A DNA stretch of 64,000 nucleotides from Sulfitobacter albidus (lineage in GTDB: Bacteria; Pseudomonadota; Alphaproteobacteria; Rhodobacterales; Rhodobacteraceae): assembly GCF_018200035.1 (NCBI RefSeq), contig NZ_CP073581.1:2910501-2974500 (forward strand), in the 5' to 3' direction. Position numbers and translations under genes: made by a program. Under the pieces are notes generated by a model, which saw only the letters and a list, made by a program, of their open reading frames with translations, was not told the DNA's origin and ran no database searches. Shown piece by piece: positions 44,988-53,196 of this stretch (position 1 is its first letter; the number at the start of each line of letters is the position of its first letter).

Positions 44988-45970
44988 TACGAGGAGCGCA
45001 GGTTACGTGCCGATTCCTTGATCGCGTCGTATTGGCCGGAGGGCCGGAAGCGCCACAGATACTCGGGCAGCACCGACACCATCGCCACGGGCTCGATCCC
45101 CAGATCGTCAAACCCTTTCGCATCCTCGGCCACCACATTGTCGCGCCGCAGGTTGCGTACCTGATCGCGGGTAATCATGCCGTTGCGCACCAACCCGGCG
45201 GTGATGAATTGCAGCGTGTCAAACCCAAACGCCATGAGGTTCGCCGCCCAGAACGGTATGTTGAGCACCAACCGACGGCGACGGATCACATCCAGCATCA
45301 AATCCATCAGACCGCGGAAATCCATCGTCACCGGCCCGCCCAGCTCGTACACACCCGGCCGGTCACCGGTCACGCCCATGACGGCCGCCTTGGCCACATC
45401 GTCCACGTAGACGGGCTGGAACTCGGTCGCCGCACCGACCACCGGCAGCACCGGCCCCATGCGGGCCATGCCGGCAAAACGGTTGAAGAATTCATCCTCG
45501 GGGCCAAACACGATCGAGGGCCGCAGGATCATCGCCTGCGGCATATGCTTGAGCACACCCGCCTCACCCTCTGCCTTTGTGCGCGCGTAATCGCTGTCGC
45601 TTTCGATATCCGCTCCGATGGCAGAGACATGCACCATCCGCGCCACCTTGTGCTCCGCCGCGATACGCGCGATGCGCTCGGGCCCTTCGGATTGCACGGC
45701 GTCAAACGTGTTCTTGCCGACCTCCGCCAACACGCCCACGCAGTTTACCACCGCCGTGGATCCGTGCATCACATCCGCCACGGACTGATCGTCGCGAATG
45801 TTGCAGAAAACCGGCTCGACCTGCCCGACTGCGCCGTAGGTGCGCACGAAAAGCGCCTCATTCGGACGGCGCACGGCGACACGCACACGCCAGCCCGCCT
45901 TGGCCATGCGGCGCGCGATATAGCGCCCGACAAATCCGGATCCGCCAAAGATGGTTACAAGCTGTGCCAT
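44987..45970 (-). CDS. NAD(P)-binding SDR protein, complex I NDUFA9-like
   Basis: This 327-residue atypical SDR begins with the nucleotide-binding motif [20 protein letters not shown]. Other family segments are [40 protein letters not shown] (catalytic Tyr changed in context), [20 protein letters not shown] and [17 protein letters not shown]. It matches the group annotated as complex I NDUFA9 subunit family proteins; a role in NADH dehydrogenase is not shown for bacteria outside alphaproteobacteria. ATG 45970 has GGAG about 9 nt upstream. It is coupled to uppP. Confidence 0.85.
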   Translation of the reverse strand: MAQLVTIFGGSGFVGRYIARRMAKAGWRVRVAVRRPNEALFVRTYGAVGQVEPVFCNIRDDQSVADVMHGSTAVVNCVGVLAEVGKNTFDAVQSEGPERIARIAAEHKVARMVHVSAIGADIESDSDYARTKAEGEAGVLKHMPQAMILRPSIVFGPEDEFFNRFAGMARMGPVLPVVGAATEFQPVYVDDVAKAAVMGVTGDRPGVYELGGPVTMDFRGLMDLMLDVIRRRRLVLNIPFWAANLMAFGFDTLQFITAGLVRNGMITRDQVRNLRRDNVVAEDAKGFDDLGIEPVAMVSVLPEYLWRFRPSGQYDAIKESARNLRSS

Positions 45971-46092
45971 GATGTGGGTCTCCGCCATAAGGTCCGTGCA
46001 TGGTGTACCCGTGCGCGACTGCCCAAACAAGGCGCAAAACCGCGCGGCGACGCCGGGCCGGAAAAGAAGTTCCACGCGCCCCAGAATCCCGA

Positions 46093-46121
46093 TTGACACC
46101 TCCGGCCACGCGCCTTAGACG
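46093..46121 (+). promoter_or_regulatory. Putative promoter of the tRNA-Leu gene
   Basis: TTGACA at 46093-46098 is followed 17 bp later by TAGACG (46116-46121). The tRNA begins 17 bp after the -10 element, a suitable leader length. The -10 matches the consensus only partly. Confidence 0.5.
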
Positions 46122-46138
46122 CTCGTGACACAAGGTGT

Positions 46139-46224
46139 GCCCAGGTGGCGGAATGGTAGACGCGCTAGCTTCAGGTGCTAGTACTGGCAACGGTGTGGAG
46201 GTTCGAGTCCTCTCCTGGGCACCA
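46139..46224 (+). tRNA. tRNA-Leu (CAG anticodon)
   Basis: This 86-nt class II tRNA has acceptor strands GCCCAGG and CCTGGGC, anticodon stem CTAGC/GCTAG around the loop TTCAGGT (anticodon CAG), a long variable arm and a T-arm with TTCGAGT. The CCA end is encoded. It is intact and serves as the attachment site of the island that follows: its last 16 nt form the start of the 43-bp direct repeat. Confidence 0.96.
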
Positions 46225-46251
46225 AAATACTCCCGATAAGATACTGATTTT
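46209..46251 (+). repeat. attL: left copy of the 43-bp direct repeat at the tRNA-Leu 3' end
   Basis: The 43 bases from CCTCTCCTGGGCACCA (tRNA 3' end, 46209-46224) through GATTTT (46251) recur exactly at 53015-53057. Imperfect similarity continues beyond both copies into integrase sequence. Confidence 0.93.
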
Positions 46252-46282
46252 TCAGCATTTTCCTGAGTAGGTGGCACCGTGA

Positions 46283-46302
46283 GGTCCACATTCAGGTCCA
46301 CA
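46283..46302 (+). repeat. Left pair of arm-type repeats (RGTCCACA, 12-bp spacing)
   Basis: GGTCCACA occurs at 46283-46290 and 46295-46302, 12 bp apart and just before the integrase ATG. The same spaced pair recurs near the right end (52936 and 52948). This layout resembles integrase arm-binding sites. Confidence 0.5.
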
Positions 46303-46306
46303 ATCC

Positions 46307-47690
46307 ATGACGACCCGTTTTGCCATGAAGTACGTTAAACAGCTCAAAGATGGTTCCTACAAGTATCGGCGGCTGGTGCCAAAGCCGCTCCAGACAGTGC
46401 TTGGAAAGAAGGAATTTAGCCGCCATTTAGGCCGGACCGAAGAAGAGGCGCTGAAAGCTTATCCCGCCGTCCATGAGCACTTTGAGCGTGTCGTCGCAAA
46501 CGTACCTGCTGAAACGGGAGCGGCGGAAATAGAGGCGCTCAAACAGCAGATCAACGCACAATTTGAAGAGCTTGGTTTACGGCGCCACTGGGCAAAGTCA
46601 GGCTGGAACGAACAAGCAGCCCGTGAGGAGGAAGCAGATCGAATCCTCGCAAAATACCCCATTGACGAGGAAACCGGCAATCCAGACCCGGATGACGTGT
46701 CCCTTGCAGACCGCCTGATGGTCACGGCCTTGCTTGAAAGCCCTGCGGCGATTGAGGTCACCTACACCATAAGCGACGTGTTTTCCCACTACATCGAACA
46801 CTGGAAGCGGGACCAAGACGACGAAGGAAAGATCAAGAGATACGAAGACAGAGTAAGACGGATGCAAAGGCATCTGCTGTCTATCGTTGGTTCAGACATC
46901 CCGATCACCGAGTTGACCCGCGACCACGCTCGCAAGCTACGCGACCGACTGCGAGAACAGCCGTCGCAGAGTGGGGACGGGAAGGCGGCCTACGGCACGG
47001 TGAAACGGAACTTCAATACCACGAAAGCGGCGATAAACCACGGCATCAAAGAGTTGGATATTGTCATGGTAAACCCGCTTAACGGCATCGAACTAGGAAA
47101 GCCGCCGATAAATGCTCGCGACTTGAAGCACTCCCTGCCGCCGGAGGTCATCGCGGCGATGTATCGAGAATTGTCCAACAACCAAGTGCTGCTCGATGTA
47201 TGGACGCTCATGCATCATACGGGGGCACAGAACGCGGAAATTCTCGGCCTAAGGAGCGATGACGTTTATCTGAACGACCCCGTACCGCATTTCGAAATCA
47301 GGCCACGAGAAGGACGGTCAGTTAAAGAGGGCGTTCGGATCAGGAAACTCCCGTTGGTCGGGAAGGCTCACGACACGATGAGAAGGTTGATCGAAAACAC
47401 CGCACACGGAGAATACCTTTTTGGCAAAATATGGCCCGACAGACAAACACTCGAATTTTAGCGTGCTCTGCATGAAAAGGCTTCGGAAGCATACAGAGGA
47501 CAAACGGCACACCATCTACAGTCTGCGGCACGGGATGAAGGACGCTCTGAGGGCTGCAAATGTATCTCTATATGTGCAAAATGCCATCATGGGGCATACG
47601 GGGGAAAACCGTGTCTCTGACGCCTACGGATCAGCCGTTACGCTAGAAGAGAAGCACCGGGCATTGTTGTCTCTGAGATTTGTGGCGTAG
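46307..47690 (+). pseudogene. Tyrosine site-specific integrase, frameshifted
   Basis: The N-terminal part (46307-47461) has the KYVKQLKDGSYKYRRLVPKP start seen in DUF6538-type integrases, a SAM-like core-binding domain, and the beginning of the catalytic domain. The frame stops at TAG 47459-47461. The rest (YSLRHGMKD, AIMGHTGENRVSDAYGS with the catalytic Tyr) continues in the +1 frame from about 47460 to TAG 47688-47690. The first catalytic Arg is also missing: HTGAQNAEILGL has Gln where HTGxR is expected. Both changes argue for an inactive gene. Its place next to the tRNA and in the outward-to-inward orientation is normal for island integrases. Confidence 0.88.
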
Positions 47691-47799
47691 CGGAGAACGT
47701 TCTGAACCATGCTACCCAAGCTCACAGCCTCTTTAACGCTCTAGGAGGCTTCCTGAGGGCCCCTTTATCTCACTGACTACTCGACCAGGTAAAAATCAA

Positions 47800-47840
47800 A
47801 GAGCCGCCTGTATGGCCCGCTCTGCGGCTCTACGGGCGGT
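47800..47840 (+). promoter_or_regulatory. Two mutually exclusive hairpins upstream of the polymerase-like gene
   Basis: AGAGCCGC (47800-47807) can pair with GCGGCTCT (47824-47831). Alternatively GCCGCCTGTA (47803-47812) can pair with TACGGGCGGT (47831-47840), with two G-U pairs. The two helices share bases, so only one can form. They lie 74 nt before the start codon of the next gene and could form a terminator/antiterminator or copy-control leader. Confidence 0.4.
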
Positions 47841-47913
47841 TTCATAATTCGGCCTCTTTAGTGAAGGACAGGAGCCGCTTGTGGTTTCCGCTTCCGATCC
47901 AAAGGAGGCCCCG

Positions 47914-49305
47914 ATGATCGCTTTACAAACTACCCCTACAGCCCCCCGGACGATCCCCCCGGTGGATCACATTGAAACCGACACCGATGCGTGGCGAGAT
48001 ATGTTGAACGCCGCACGGATGGCTACCTTCGATCACCACCTAAAGCCCGAGACACCCCAGCCTTGGCTTGACGAGCTGGTGTCCCGAACACTGACCCACG
48101 AGGCGGCCAATGATCCCCGAACAAGGAAGCGTCGGAAGACCGACGCACAGGCGTTCAGGGAGGCCGTAGCGGCCTTTGCAGTCGATCTGGTCAGGGAAAG
48201 CGCCAACGAGGCCTCACAAGGCTTCCTGTATCGCCCTGTGTGCCGTGCGGAGTTGAAAGCCACCTTCGTCTCCCGAACCAACTTCGAGGTTTTGACAGCC
48301 TATTGGGAGGCGATGGGTTGGCTGGAGAAGGTCAATCACACTTATCACTATATTGACTTCGACGGCGAGAAGACTGACCTTGTGGATTACGCCAAAGCGG
48401 CGCGCTACAGGGCCACGCCTGCCTTCCTGACCTTGGCCGCAGACCACGGGATCACACCCGAAACGGTGGCGCAGTATTTCGAGCGATCCTTCAAGGATTC
48501 CGCCTTGGTTCAAGTTCGGGAAAGCAAGGGCGGTAACTACCTGCGGCCCCAGAAAGGCAAGCTGGTGAAATGGGCCGACCACAAAATCAAACCGCACCTC
48601 AAACAGATACAATACCTGAACACGATGATGCAGGAACACAACTACAGCCTGACCTCCCCACCAGCAGTCAGACGGCTGTTCAACTGTTCGGATCGGGAAG
48701 ACTTCGACCTCGATCTGGGAGGGCGGCTATACGCAGTTTCGGACGACAACTGGAGGAACATGCCCAAGGCGGAACGCGCCAAGATCACCATCGACGGATG
48801 CGCAACGGTGGAGGTGGACGTGAAGGCCAGTCACCTGTCGATCCTTTACGCCCTTCACGGGCAGACCTTGGTGTATCGGCCTGACCCCTACTACCTCAAG
48901 GGCGTCCCCAGATGGATCGTGAAAGGGCTGGTCGTGGCGTGGATGGGCAGAGGTAAACAGCCTTCAAGATGGCCCCAGAAGATGATCGAGGAGTTCCACG
49001 AAAAGGAGGGCAAGAAGCTCGGCCGGGTTCACCGCGCAAAGGACATTGGAGCTGCGATGTTGGCACGGCATCCGGTTCTGGGAGAGTTGAAGCCGGACGT
49101 TCTGGATTGGGCAAACCTACAATACGAGGAGGCACAGTGTTTCATCGGTGCGATGATGAAGCTGCACGAGGATAGTATACCATCTTTGCCTGTTCACGAC
49201 AGCCTGCGTGTCAGGGTGGACGACCTGGAGAGGGTCAGTGAGGTGCTAAAGGCAGAGTATCGGTCGCGACTTGGGTTCGTCCCTGTATTGGAGATGAACC
49301 TATAG
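47914..49305 (+). CDS. Putative replication protein with single-subunit polymerase-like motifs
   Basis: This 463-residue protein is not one I recognise by name. The start at ATG 47914 is set by a perfect AAAGGAGG (47901-47908) with a 5-nt spacer. The C-terminal half shows three motifs in the order of the Pol I/T7 RNA polymerase palm and fingers: a motif A-like VEVDVKASHLSILYALHGQ, a motif B-like PRWIVKGLVVAWMGRGKQP (R-x3-K with a downstream Gly) and a motif C-like SLPVHDSLRVRVDDLE. The N-terminal half is helical with winged-helix-like stretches. There is no exonuclease domain. A plasmid or satellite replication polymerase is a reasonable hypothesis; a coincidental resemblance remains possible. 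Confidence 0.6.
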   Translation: MIALQTTPTAPRTIPPVDHIETDTDAWRDMLNAARMATFDHHLKPETPQPWLDELVSRTLTHEAANDPRTRKRRKTDAQAFREAVAAFAVDLVRESANEASQGFLYRPVCRAELKATFVSRTNFEVLTAYWEAMGWLEKVNHTYHYIDFDGEKTDLVDYAKAARYRATPAFLTLAADHGITPETVAQYFERSFKDSALVQVRESKGGNYLRPQKGKLVKWADHKIKPHLKQIQYLNTMMQEHNYSLTSPPAVRRLFNCSDREDFDLDLGGRLYAVSDDNWRNMPKAERAKITIDGCATVEVDVKASHLSILYALHGQTLVYRPDPYYLKGVPRWIVKGLVVAWMGRGKQPSRWPQKMIEEFHEKEGKKLGRVHRAKDIGAAMLARHPVLGELKPDVLDWANLQYEEAQCFIGAMMKLHEDSIPSLPVHDSLRVRVDDLERVSEVLKAEYRSRLGFVPVLEMNL

Positions 49306-49880
49306 GGATATCCTACGTAGGGGGCATACCCATAAGACACACAGCTAAGTGGTTCTGTCCTGTGTCTGTCCAAAGTCAGGCCTAGGTTACCCGATTGGCC
49401 TATGGCTCACCACAGCGATCAACTATCCCCTTGGTCTGTTGTCGCCCCCCTACAGCATTACTCTGCGCCGTAAGAGTTTTGGCAGGCAAGAATGGATGGC
49501 GGCAAAGGTCTACCCCTCACGGCCACCTTAATTCACTTTGTTCAAACAAAGGCGATTTGAGTTGCGTGCGATTCCATCGCGCCTGTGAATTATCTTCACA
49601 GCACCACGTTACCTTCATGGCAGCCGGGATCGAAAAAACTGACAACCAACAACACCAATAACCCCGGTTTTTGAAGTGACGATCTGCGAACCCCCACCCC
49701 TTCGGATTGGCCGGTGATTTTTCCACGCCCAGCGCCGCCACCGATATCGTCTGCCATTAGACCATGCCCGTACGGCAGTGTTTCCAAACTCCGAACACAC
49801 TTGCCACAAGAATGGGGATTCTCTTTTGGCAGACCGTTTGCCACCATGTTACAGACGCTATTGGCAGAAGGAATGGCACA
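49306..49880 (+). other. Non-coding stretch before the serine recombinase
   Basis: This 575-bp region has no convincing gene; the short frames at 49349-49661 and the antisense frames have poor composition and no ribosome sites. The last 150 bp would be the place for a recombination (res-like) site, but I see no clear pair of inverted repeats. Confidence 0.4.
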
Positions 49881-50426
49881 ATGATGATCGGATACGCACG
49901 GACTTCGACACTGGAACAGAAGGCATCGCTAGAGGCGCAGAGAGAGGCGCTGGAAGCCTTGGGGTGCGAAAGGGTGTAGGAGGAGCAAATAAGCTCTGTC
50001 GCGCACAGGAGCGGCCTTACAGACGCCATAGGCTACGCCCGTGAGGGGGATACGCTTGTGGTGACGAAGCTCGACCGTCTGGCCCGTTCTGTGCGGCACC
50101 TTGGGGAGATCATCGAAGAGCTAGACAGCAAAGGCGTTGGGCTGCGGATCGTTGATCTTGGATTGGATACGTCCAATGCGACCGGGAAGCTGATGCTGAA
50201 TGTGCTGGGGTCGGTAGCACAGTTTGAGCGGGAGATGATGCTGGAACGCCAGCGAGAAGGCATCGCCAAGGCGAAGGCGGAGGGAAAATACAAAGGCAGG
50301 AAACCGACAGCGATGGCGAAGGCTGATGAGGTGTTGGCGCTGCTGTCTGAGGGGAAGAGTAAGCGGGAGGCGGCGCGTTTGGCGGGGGTGTCGGAGCGGA
50401 GCGTTTATCGGATAGCGGTAGGGTGA
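49881..50426 (+). pseudogene. Serine recombinase (resolvase/invertase), in-frame amber codon
   Basis: This 181-codon gene has the resolvase N-terminal catalytic domain: MMIGYARTSTLEQ with the nucleophilic Ser, then LVVTKLDRLARSVRHL with the catalytic Arg residues, NVLGSVAQFEREMMLERQRE on the E-helix, and a C-terminal helix-turn-helix (SKREAARLAGVSERSVYRIA). TAG at 49977-49979, after residue 32 (LGCERV), interrupts it; the sequence continues in the same frame with EEQISSVAHRSGLTDAIGYA, where relatives carry an aromatic residue at the stop position. AAGGA lies 9 nt before the ATG. It is a single nonsense mutation with no other decay. Confidence 0.88.
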
Positions 50427-50852
50427 TCTACATATAGAAATGTCCACACCGCCTTGCACAACATATAGACGGAATTTTACCACTGACCGTGCAAACCGTG
50501 CCGATAGATTGCTGTTTCGAAAACGCTCAGAACCAGATTTCTGCTTCCGGCCCTTAACCGGCATTCGGCGGACGACGGTGGTAATGGCGTTCAATTGGTC
50601 AAACCAGACTGTTGCTGCGCCTACAAACTCGCGCCGAAAGCAGCCCCACTGATTGGTCGATATCGTGGTGACGGTGAAAGCAAAGCGTAGTTGGGCGATC
50701 TACCTTTAACTCAATACCACGCCAAGACACGTAGCGAGACTGCAGCACATAACCAGTTATCGACTATTCCATTTTCACCCATCTGATAGTACGACTTTCT
50801 AATTAACCATGAGCGACCCTGTTTTTGAAGCTGGGCGAGGTGAGGTGTCAAA
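50427..50852 (+). other. Non-coding stretch after the serine recombinase
   Basis: In these 426 bp I see no supportable gene. A 70-codon frame at 50440-50652 has arginine- and threonine-rich improbable sequence and no ribosome site. GC content falls toward the right, marking the change to the AT-richer gene pair. Confidence 0.4.
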
Positions 50853-51932
50853 ATGAGCGAGGCGACCAAATACGCAGGACGGCGAGTCAACGCGTATGCC
50901 TTCTTCGAACCGATCTACGATCCCGAGCTTCTAAAAAGTCTGCAACAAAACGATTTTGGAAAAGGAAGCTGGGATTTTTCACAACAGAAAGGTCCCTGTA
51001 GGTTCGTCTTCAATGGCGATGACCTCAAAAAGGATTATGCCAAGATTGATGATATTACCTTCTTAGAATGCGATTTTTTCGGTGTTCAAGGTAAAGCAAT
51101 CACATTCAAAAAATGCAAATTTGAGAAGTGTGACTTTCGAGGTGACTTTACAAACGTGAAATTTTCGAACTGTACTTTCGATACTTCGTCCCTTTCGCTT
51201 GTTAAGTTTCACAACTGTCAGTTCAGAGACTGCAAATTTGTCAATATAGGCGTTTCTGGGAATGAAACTCAGATTATTTTGTCCGACATAACAAATCCAG
51301 CCGAATTCCTTAAAGCCGCATCAACAAATCTTCGTCATCTCCCTGAGGGGACGACAGAAGAGTACCAGCTACTTCGACTGGAGCAAACCAAGGCGACACT
51401 TGCTCGAGTGATTTTGAGCAATCAGTCAACTGAAGGTTCCGACTTGTCCTATTATGACGCTGTAAAAGCCTCTACTCTTTACGGAACTCGTTCTCGCGGA
51501 GTTGCCACAAAACTGAAACTACCACGATTTGATGATCAAGAGGGGCGAGAGAAGCGTGCAGCCATGGTGGAACTGAGAGTACACGTAGCTTCATTCCTCA
51601 CTCAAGTAAGTACCTCATGTGAGTTTTTGATCCTTCAAGTAGCTGGTCTTGCCAATGCTTGGGGCAGAAGCATTTTCCGAGTAATTTCGATTGGAGTTTT
51701 CTTAGTTCTGATAGCTGGTTGGCTGCGCAGCAAGTTTCTCTGTAATCCATTTATGGAGAGCCTCGTCGATGCTGCTGAGGTGTTCCTCCTATTTGGCTAC
51801 ACGAAACATAGCGTGCCTCAAGACGTGCTACATACAGACGCGCTGAATTTAGGCACCGCCTTTCTGGGCTTGTGTTGGTTTGCAGTCGCAGCCGCAACTA
51901 TCGTCAACCGAGTTACAAAGGTTCGTGGCTGA
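50853..51932 (+). CDS. Pentapeptide-repeat protein with C-terminal two-helix channel-like domain
   Basis: This 359-residue protein has a run of pentapeptide-like repeats at about residues 55-130 (FLECDFFGVQG, FKKCKFEKCDFRGDF, FSNCTFDTSSL, FHNCQFRDCKFVNI), which should form a right-handed beta-helix. A charged helical linker follows (about 165-260). The C-terminal 100 residues contain two membrane helices (VISIGVFLVLIAGWL and GTAFLGLCWFAVAAATIV) flanking a short re-entrant-like segment EVFLLFGYTKHS, laid out like the pore unit of two-TM potassium channels, though the filter TxGYGD is not conserved. GAGGTG precedes the ATG by 6 nt. The nucleotidyltransferase gene follows at once. Base composition is AT-rich relative to the chromosome. 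Confidence 0.75.
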   Translation: MSEATKYAGRRVNAYAFFEPIYDPELLKSLQQNDFGKGSWDFSQQKGPCRFVFNGDDLKKDYAKIDDITFLECDFFGVQGKAITFKKCKFEKCDFRGDFTNVKFSNCTFDTSSLSLVKFHNCQFRDCKFVNIGVSGNETQIILSDITNPAEFLKAASTNLRHLPEGTTEEYQLLRLEQTKATLARVILSNQSTEGSDLSYYDAVKASTLYGTRSRGVATKLKLPRFDDQEGREKRAAMVELRVHVASFLTQVSTSCEFLILQVAGLANAWGRSIFRVISIGVFLVLIAGWLRSKFLCNPFMESLVDAAEVFLLFGYTKHSVPQDVLHTDALNLGTAFLGLCWFAVAAATIVNRVTKVRG

Positions 51933-51933
51933 A

Positions 51934-52626
51934 ATGAGCGCTTGTGTTCTCTTGTTTGGCAGTATGGCTCGCGGAGACAGTAGCGGTACTTCAGATGTGG
52001 ACTTGCTGATCTCGGAAGAAACAGGGAGTATAAAAAGCGAACGCGCTGGACGAGTCGAAGTTCAATACACGCCACAGAAATATCTGCTGGAAATGTCTGC
52101 GCGCGGCGACCTTTTTGCTATTCACCTTGCCTATGAAGCAAAAGTTGTCGCAGACCCAGATGGCTTCTTCGATAGCTTCAAAAAGTCTTTGAAGATAAAA
52201 TCATCCTACGCGAAAGAGCGCGAATCTGCATCTGCTCTGGCTGCTTATCTGCTAAAGCGTAAATTATCAAAACGTCAATTCCCTATAAGAAACAAAAGGA
52301 TTGCTTGGTGCGTGCGAACAATACTTATCTCGTTGCTCTTGGAGGACGGCGAGATTGTATTTTCACCAATGCGATTACAAGAGCTATACCCTGACAAGAG
52401 AATTGGCATTCTACTCAACGCGAGAAGAACAAAAATAGATATTTCTGGCTACAAAAAAGCGTTGCGATGGTTTCTTGAGGAGTTTGGCGAAGATGAATTT
52501 AGTCGGAAGGGGCTGAAACAGCTTCGCCAAGTTTTCAAACAGCAAGACAATAAGGTGGCGGAATCAACTATCCGCTCGCTTTCATGTTCTGTTGCGTTTT
52601 CACCCTACCATACTCGATCTGCATAG
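51934..52626 (+). CDS. Nucleotidyltransferase-domain protein
   Basis: The protein has the minimal nucleotidyltransferase signature VLLFGSMARGDSSGTSDVDL (GSxAR...SDxD) and a third acidic candidate in GRVEVQYTPQKYL, so the metal-binding triad looks intact. About 150 further residues are helical and basic (LKRKLSKRQFPIRNKRIAWC). The frame is open upstream to TTG 51880, and the extra residues SSTELQRFVAEM look like the usual first helix of the fold. The true start may therefore lie inside the preceding gene (TTG 51880 or GTG 51925); I list the first ATG after that gene's stop. Spacing of 1 nt indicates an operon. No HEPN partner gene is present. It may be a toxin, an AMPylating antitoxin or a signal-making enzyme. 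Confidence 0.75.
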   Translation: MSACVLLFGSMARGDSSGTSDVDLLISEETGSIKSERAGRVEVQYTPQKYLLEMSARGDLFAIHLAYEAKVVADPDGFFDSFKKSLKIKSSYAKERESASALAAYLLKRKLSKRQFPIRNKRIAWCVRTILISLLLEDGEIVFSPMRLQELYPDKRIGILLNARRTKIDISGYKKALRWFLEEFGEDEFSRKGLKQLRQVFKQQDNKVAESTIRSLSCSVAFSPYHTRSA

Positions 52627-53014
52627 AGCAAAAAAACGCTGTGAGGATGATGCTTGGCGTCTTACAGGTACGAGGGAGATTTCAAACCAATCGCAATTTC
52701 CGACAATAGAACCAATTAGACGTCAACTGGATCAGCAGTGTTTTGTTGTGCCTTTGGCCGTCAACTCTTTAGATTTTCTAAGCCCCAAACATTTGTCGCT
52801 ATCGCGGCGAATTGAATGATGCCGAGCATACGCACCGAAGTTCTGCATTCCGCCCTACTCGCACAGCGCAAACCACCAGCGCGTGGCCCCGCTCATAACG
52901 TCAGAGGGGAACTTCGCCAAGTGACCCGCACCTTAAGTCCACAATCGGGTCCACAATGCAAAATTGACAAAAGATAAGTATCTGATATTATTGCACATAT
53001 ATAGTCGAAACTTG
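52627..53014 (+). other. Non-coding right end of the island
   Basis: The 388 bp between the nucleotidyltransferase stop and attR hold no supported gene. They include the right-hand arm-type repeat pair at 52936-52955. Confidence 0.4.
52936..52955 (+). repeat. Right pair of arm-type repeats (RGTCCACA, 12-bp spacing)
   Basis: AGTCCACA (52936-52943) and GGTCCACA (52948-52955) are 12 bp apart, the same unit and spacing as the pair before the integrase gene. They lie 60-80 bp inside attR. Confidence 0.5.
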
Positions 53015-53057
53015 CCTCTCCTGGGCACCAAAATACTCCCGATAAGATACTGATTTT
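53015..53057 (+). repeat. attR: right copy of the 43-bp direct repeat
   Basis: This repeats 46209-46251 exactly, including the last 16 nt of tRNA-Leu with CCA. It marks the right border of the island. Only the tRNA 3' end is present, so this is not a second tRNA gene. Confidence 0.93.
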
Positions 53058-53190
53058 CAGAATTTTCCTGAGTAGACGGCGCCGTGAGGTCTACAATCCA
53101 TGACGACACGTTCGCTATGGAATACGTCAAACAGCTCCCAAATGCATCGGCGCCCCGTTCCGCGGCCGCTCCAGACAGCGCTCGATTAGA
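53058..53190 (+). pseudogene. Remnant of the 5' end of a second integrase gene
   Basis: After attR the sequence continues to resemble the region after attL: AATTTTCCTGAGTAG, a GTGAGGTCTACAATCCATGAC leader with the ATG at 53100, AATACGTCAAACAGCTC, and CCGCTCCAGACAGCGCTC. The alignment to 46252-46418 has several small deletions, including one right after the start codon, so it cannot be translated. It is what is left of another island of the same kind that used the same tRNA. Confidence 0.75.
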
Positions 53191-53196
53191 AAGAGT

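Larger units (their letters stand above)
46225..53030 (+). mobile_element. tRNA-Leu-integrated genomic island (about 6.8 kb)
   Basis: The segment lies between the tRNA-Leu gene and the second copy of the 43-bp repeat. It starts with a tyrosine integrase gene in the usual tRNA-proximal position and holds a polymerase-like gene, a serine recombinase and an AT-rich membrane protein/nucleotidyltransferase pair. The genes at 50853-52626 are clearly less GC-rich than the chromosome. Both recombinase genes are broken, so the island is probably immobile unless helped in trans. No phage structural or conjugation genes are present. Confidence 0.88.

Noticed and set aside
51934..52626. Pairing of the nucleotidyltransferase with the HEPN gene at 6130 as a HEPN/MNT toxin-antitoxin system
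   Set aside because: The two genes are 45 kb apart, on different DNA backgrounds, and the nucleotidyltransferase gene has its own coupled partner.
52592..52819. A 75-codon frame after the nucleotidyltransferase
   Set aside because: It overlaps the end of that gene, has no ribosome site and no recognisable sequence.
53015..53030. Second tRNA-Leu gene at the right island end
   Set aside because: Only the last 16 nt including CCA are present; there is no acceptor 5' strand, D-arm or anticodon arm.
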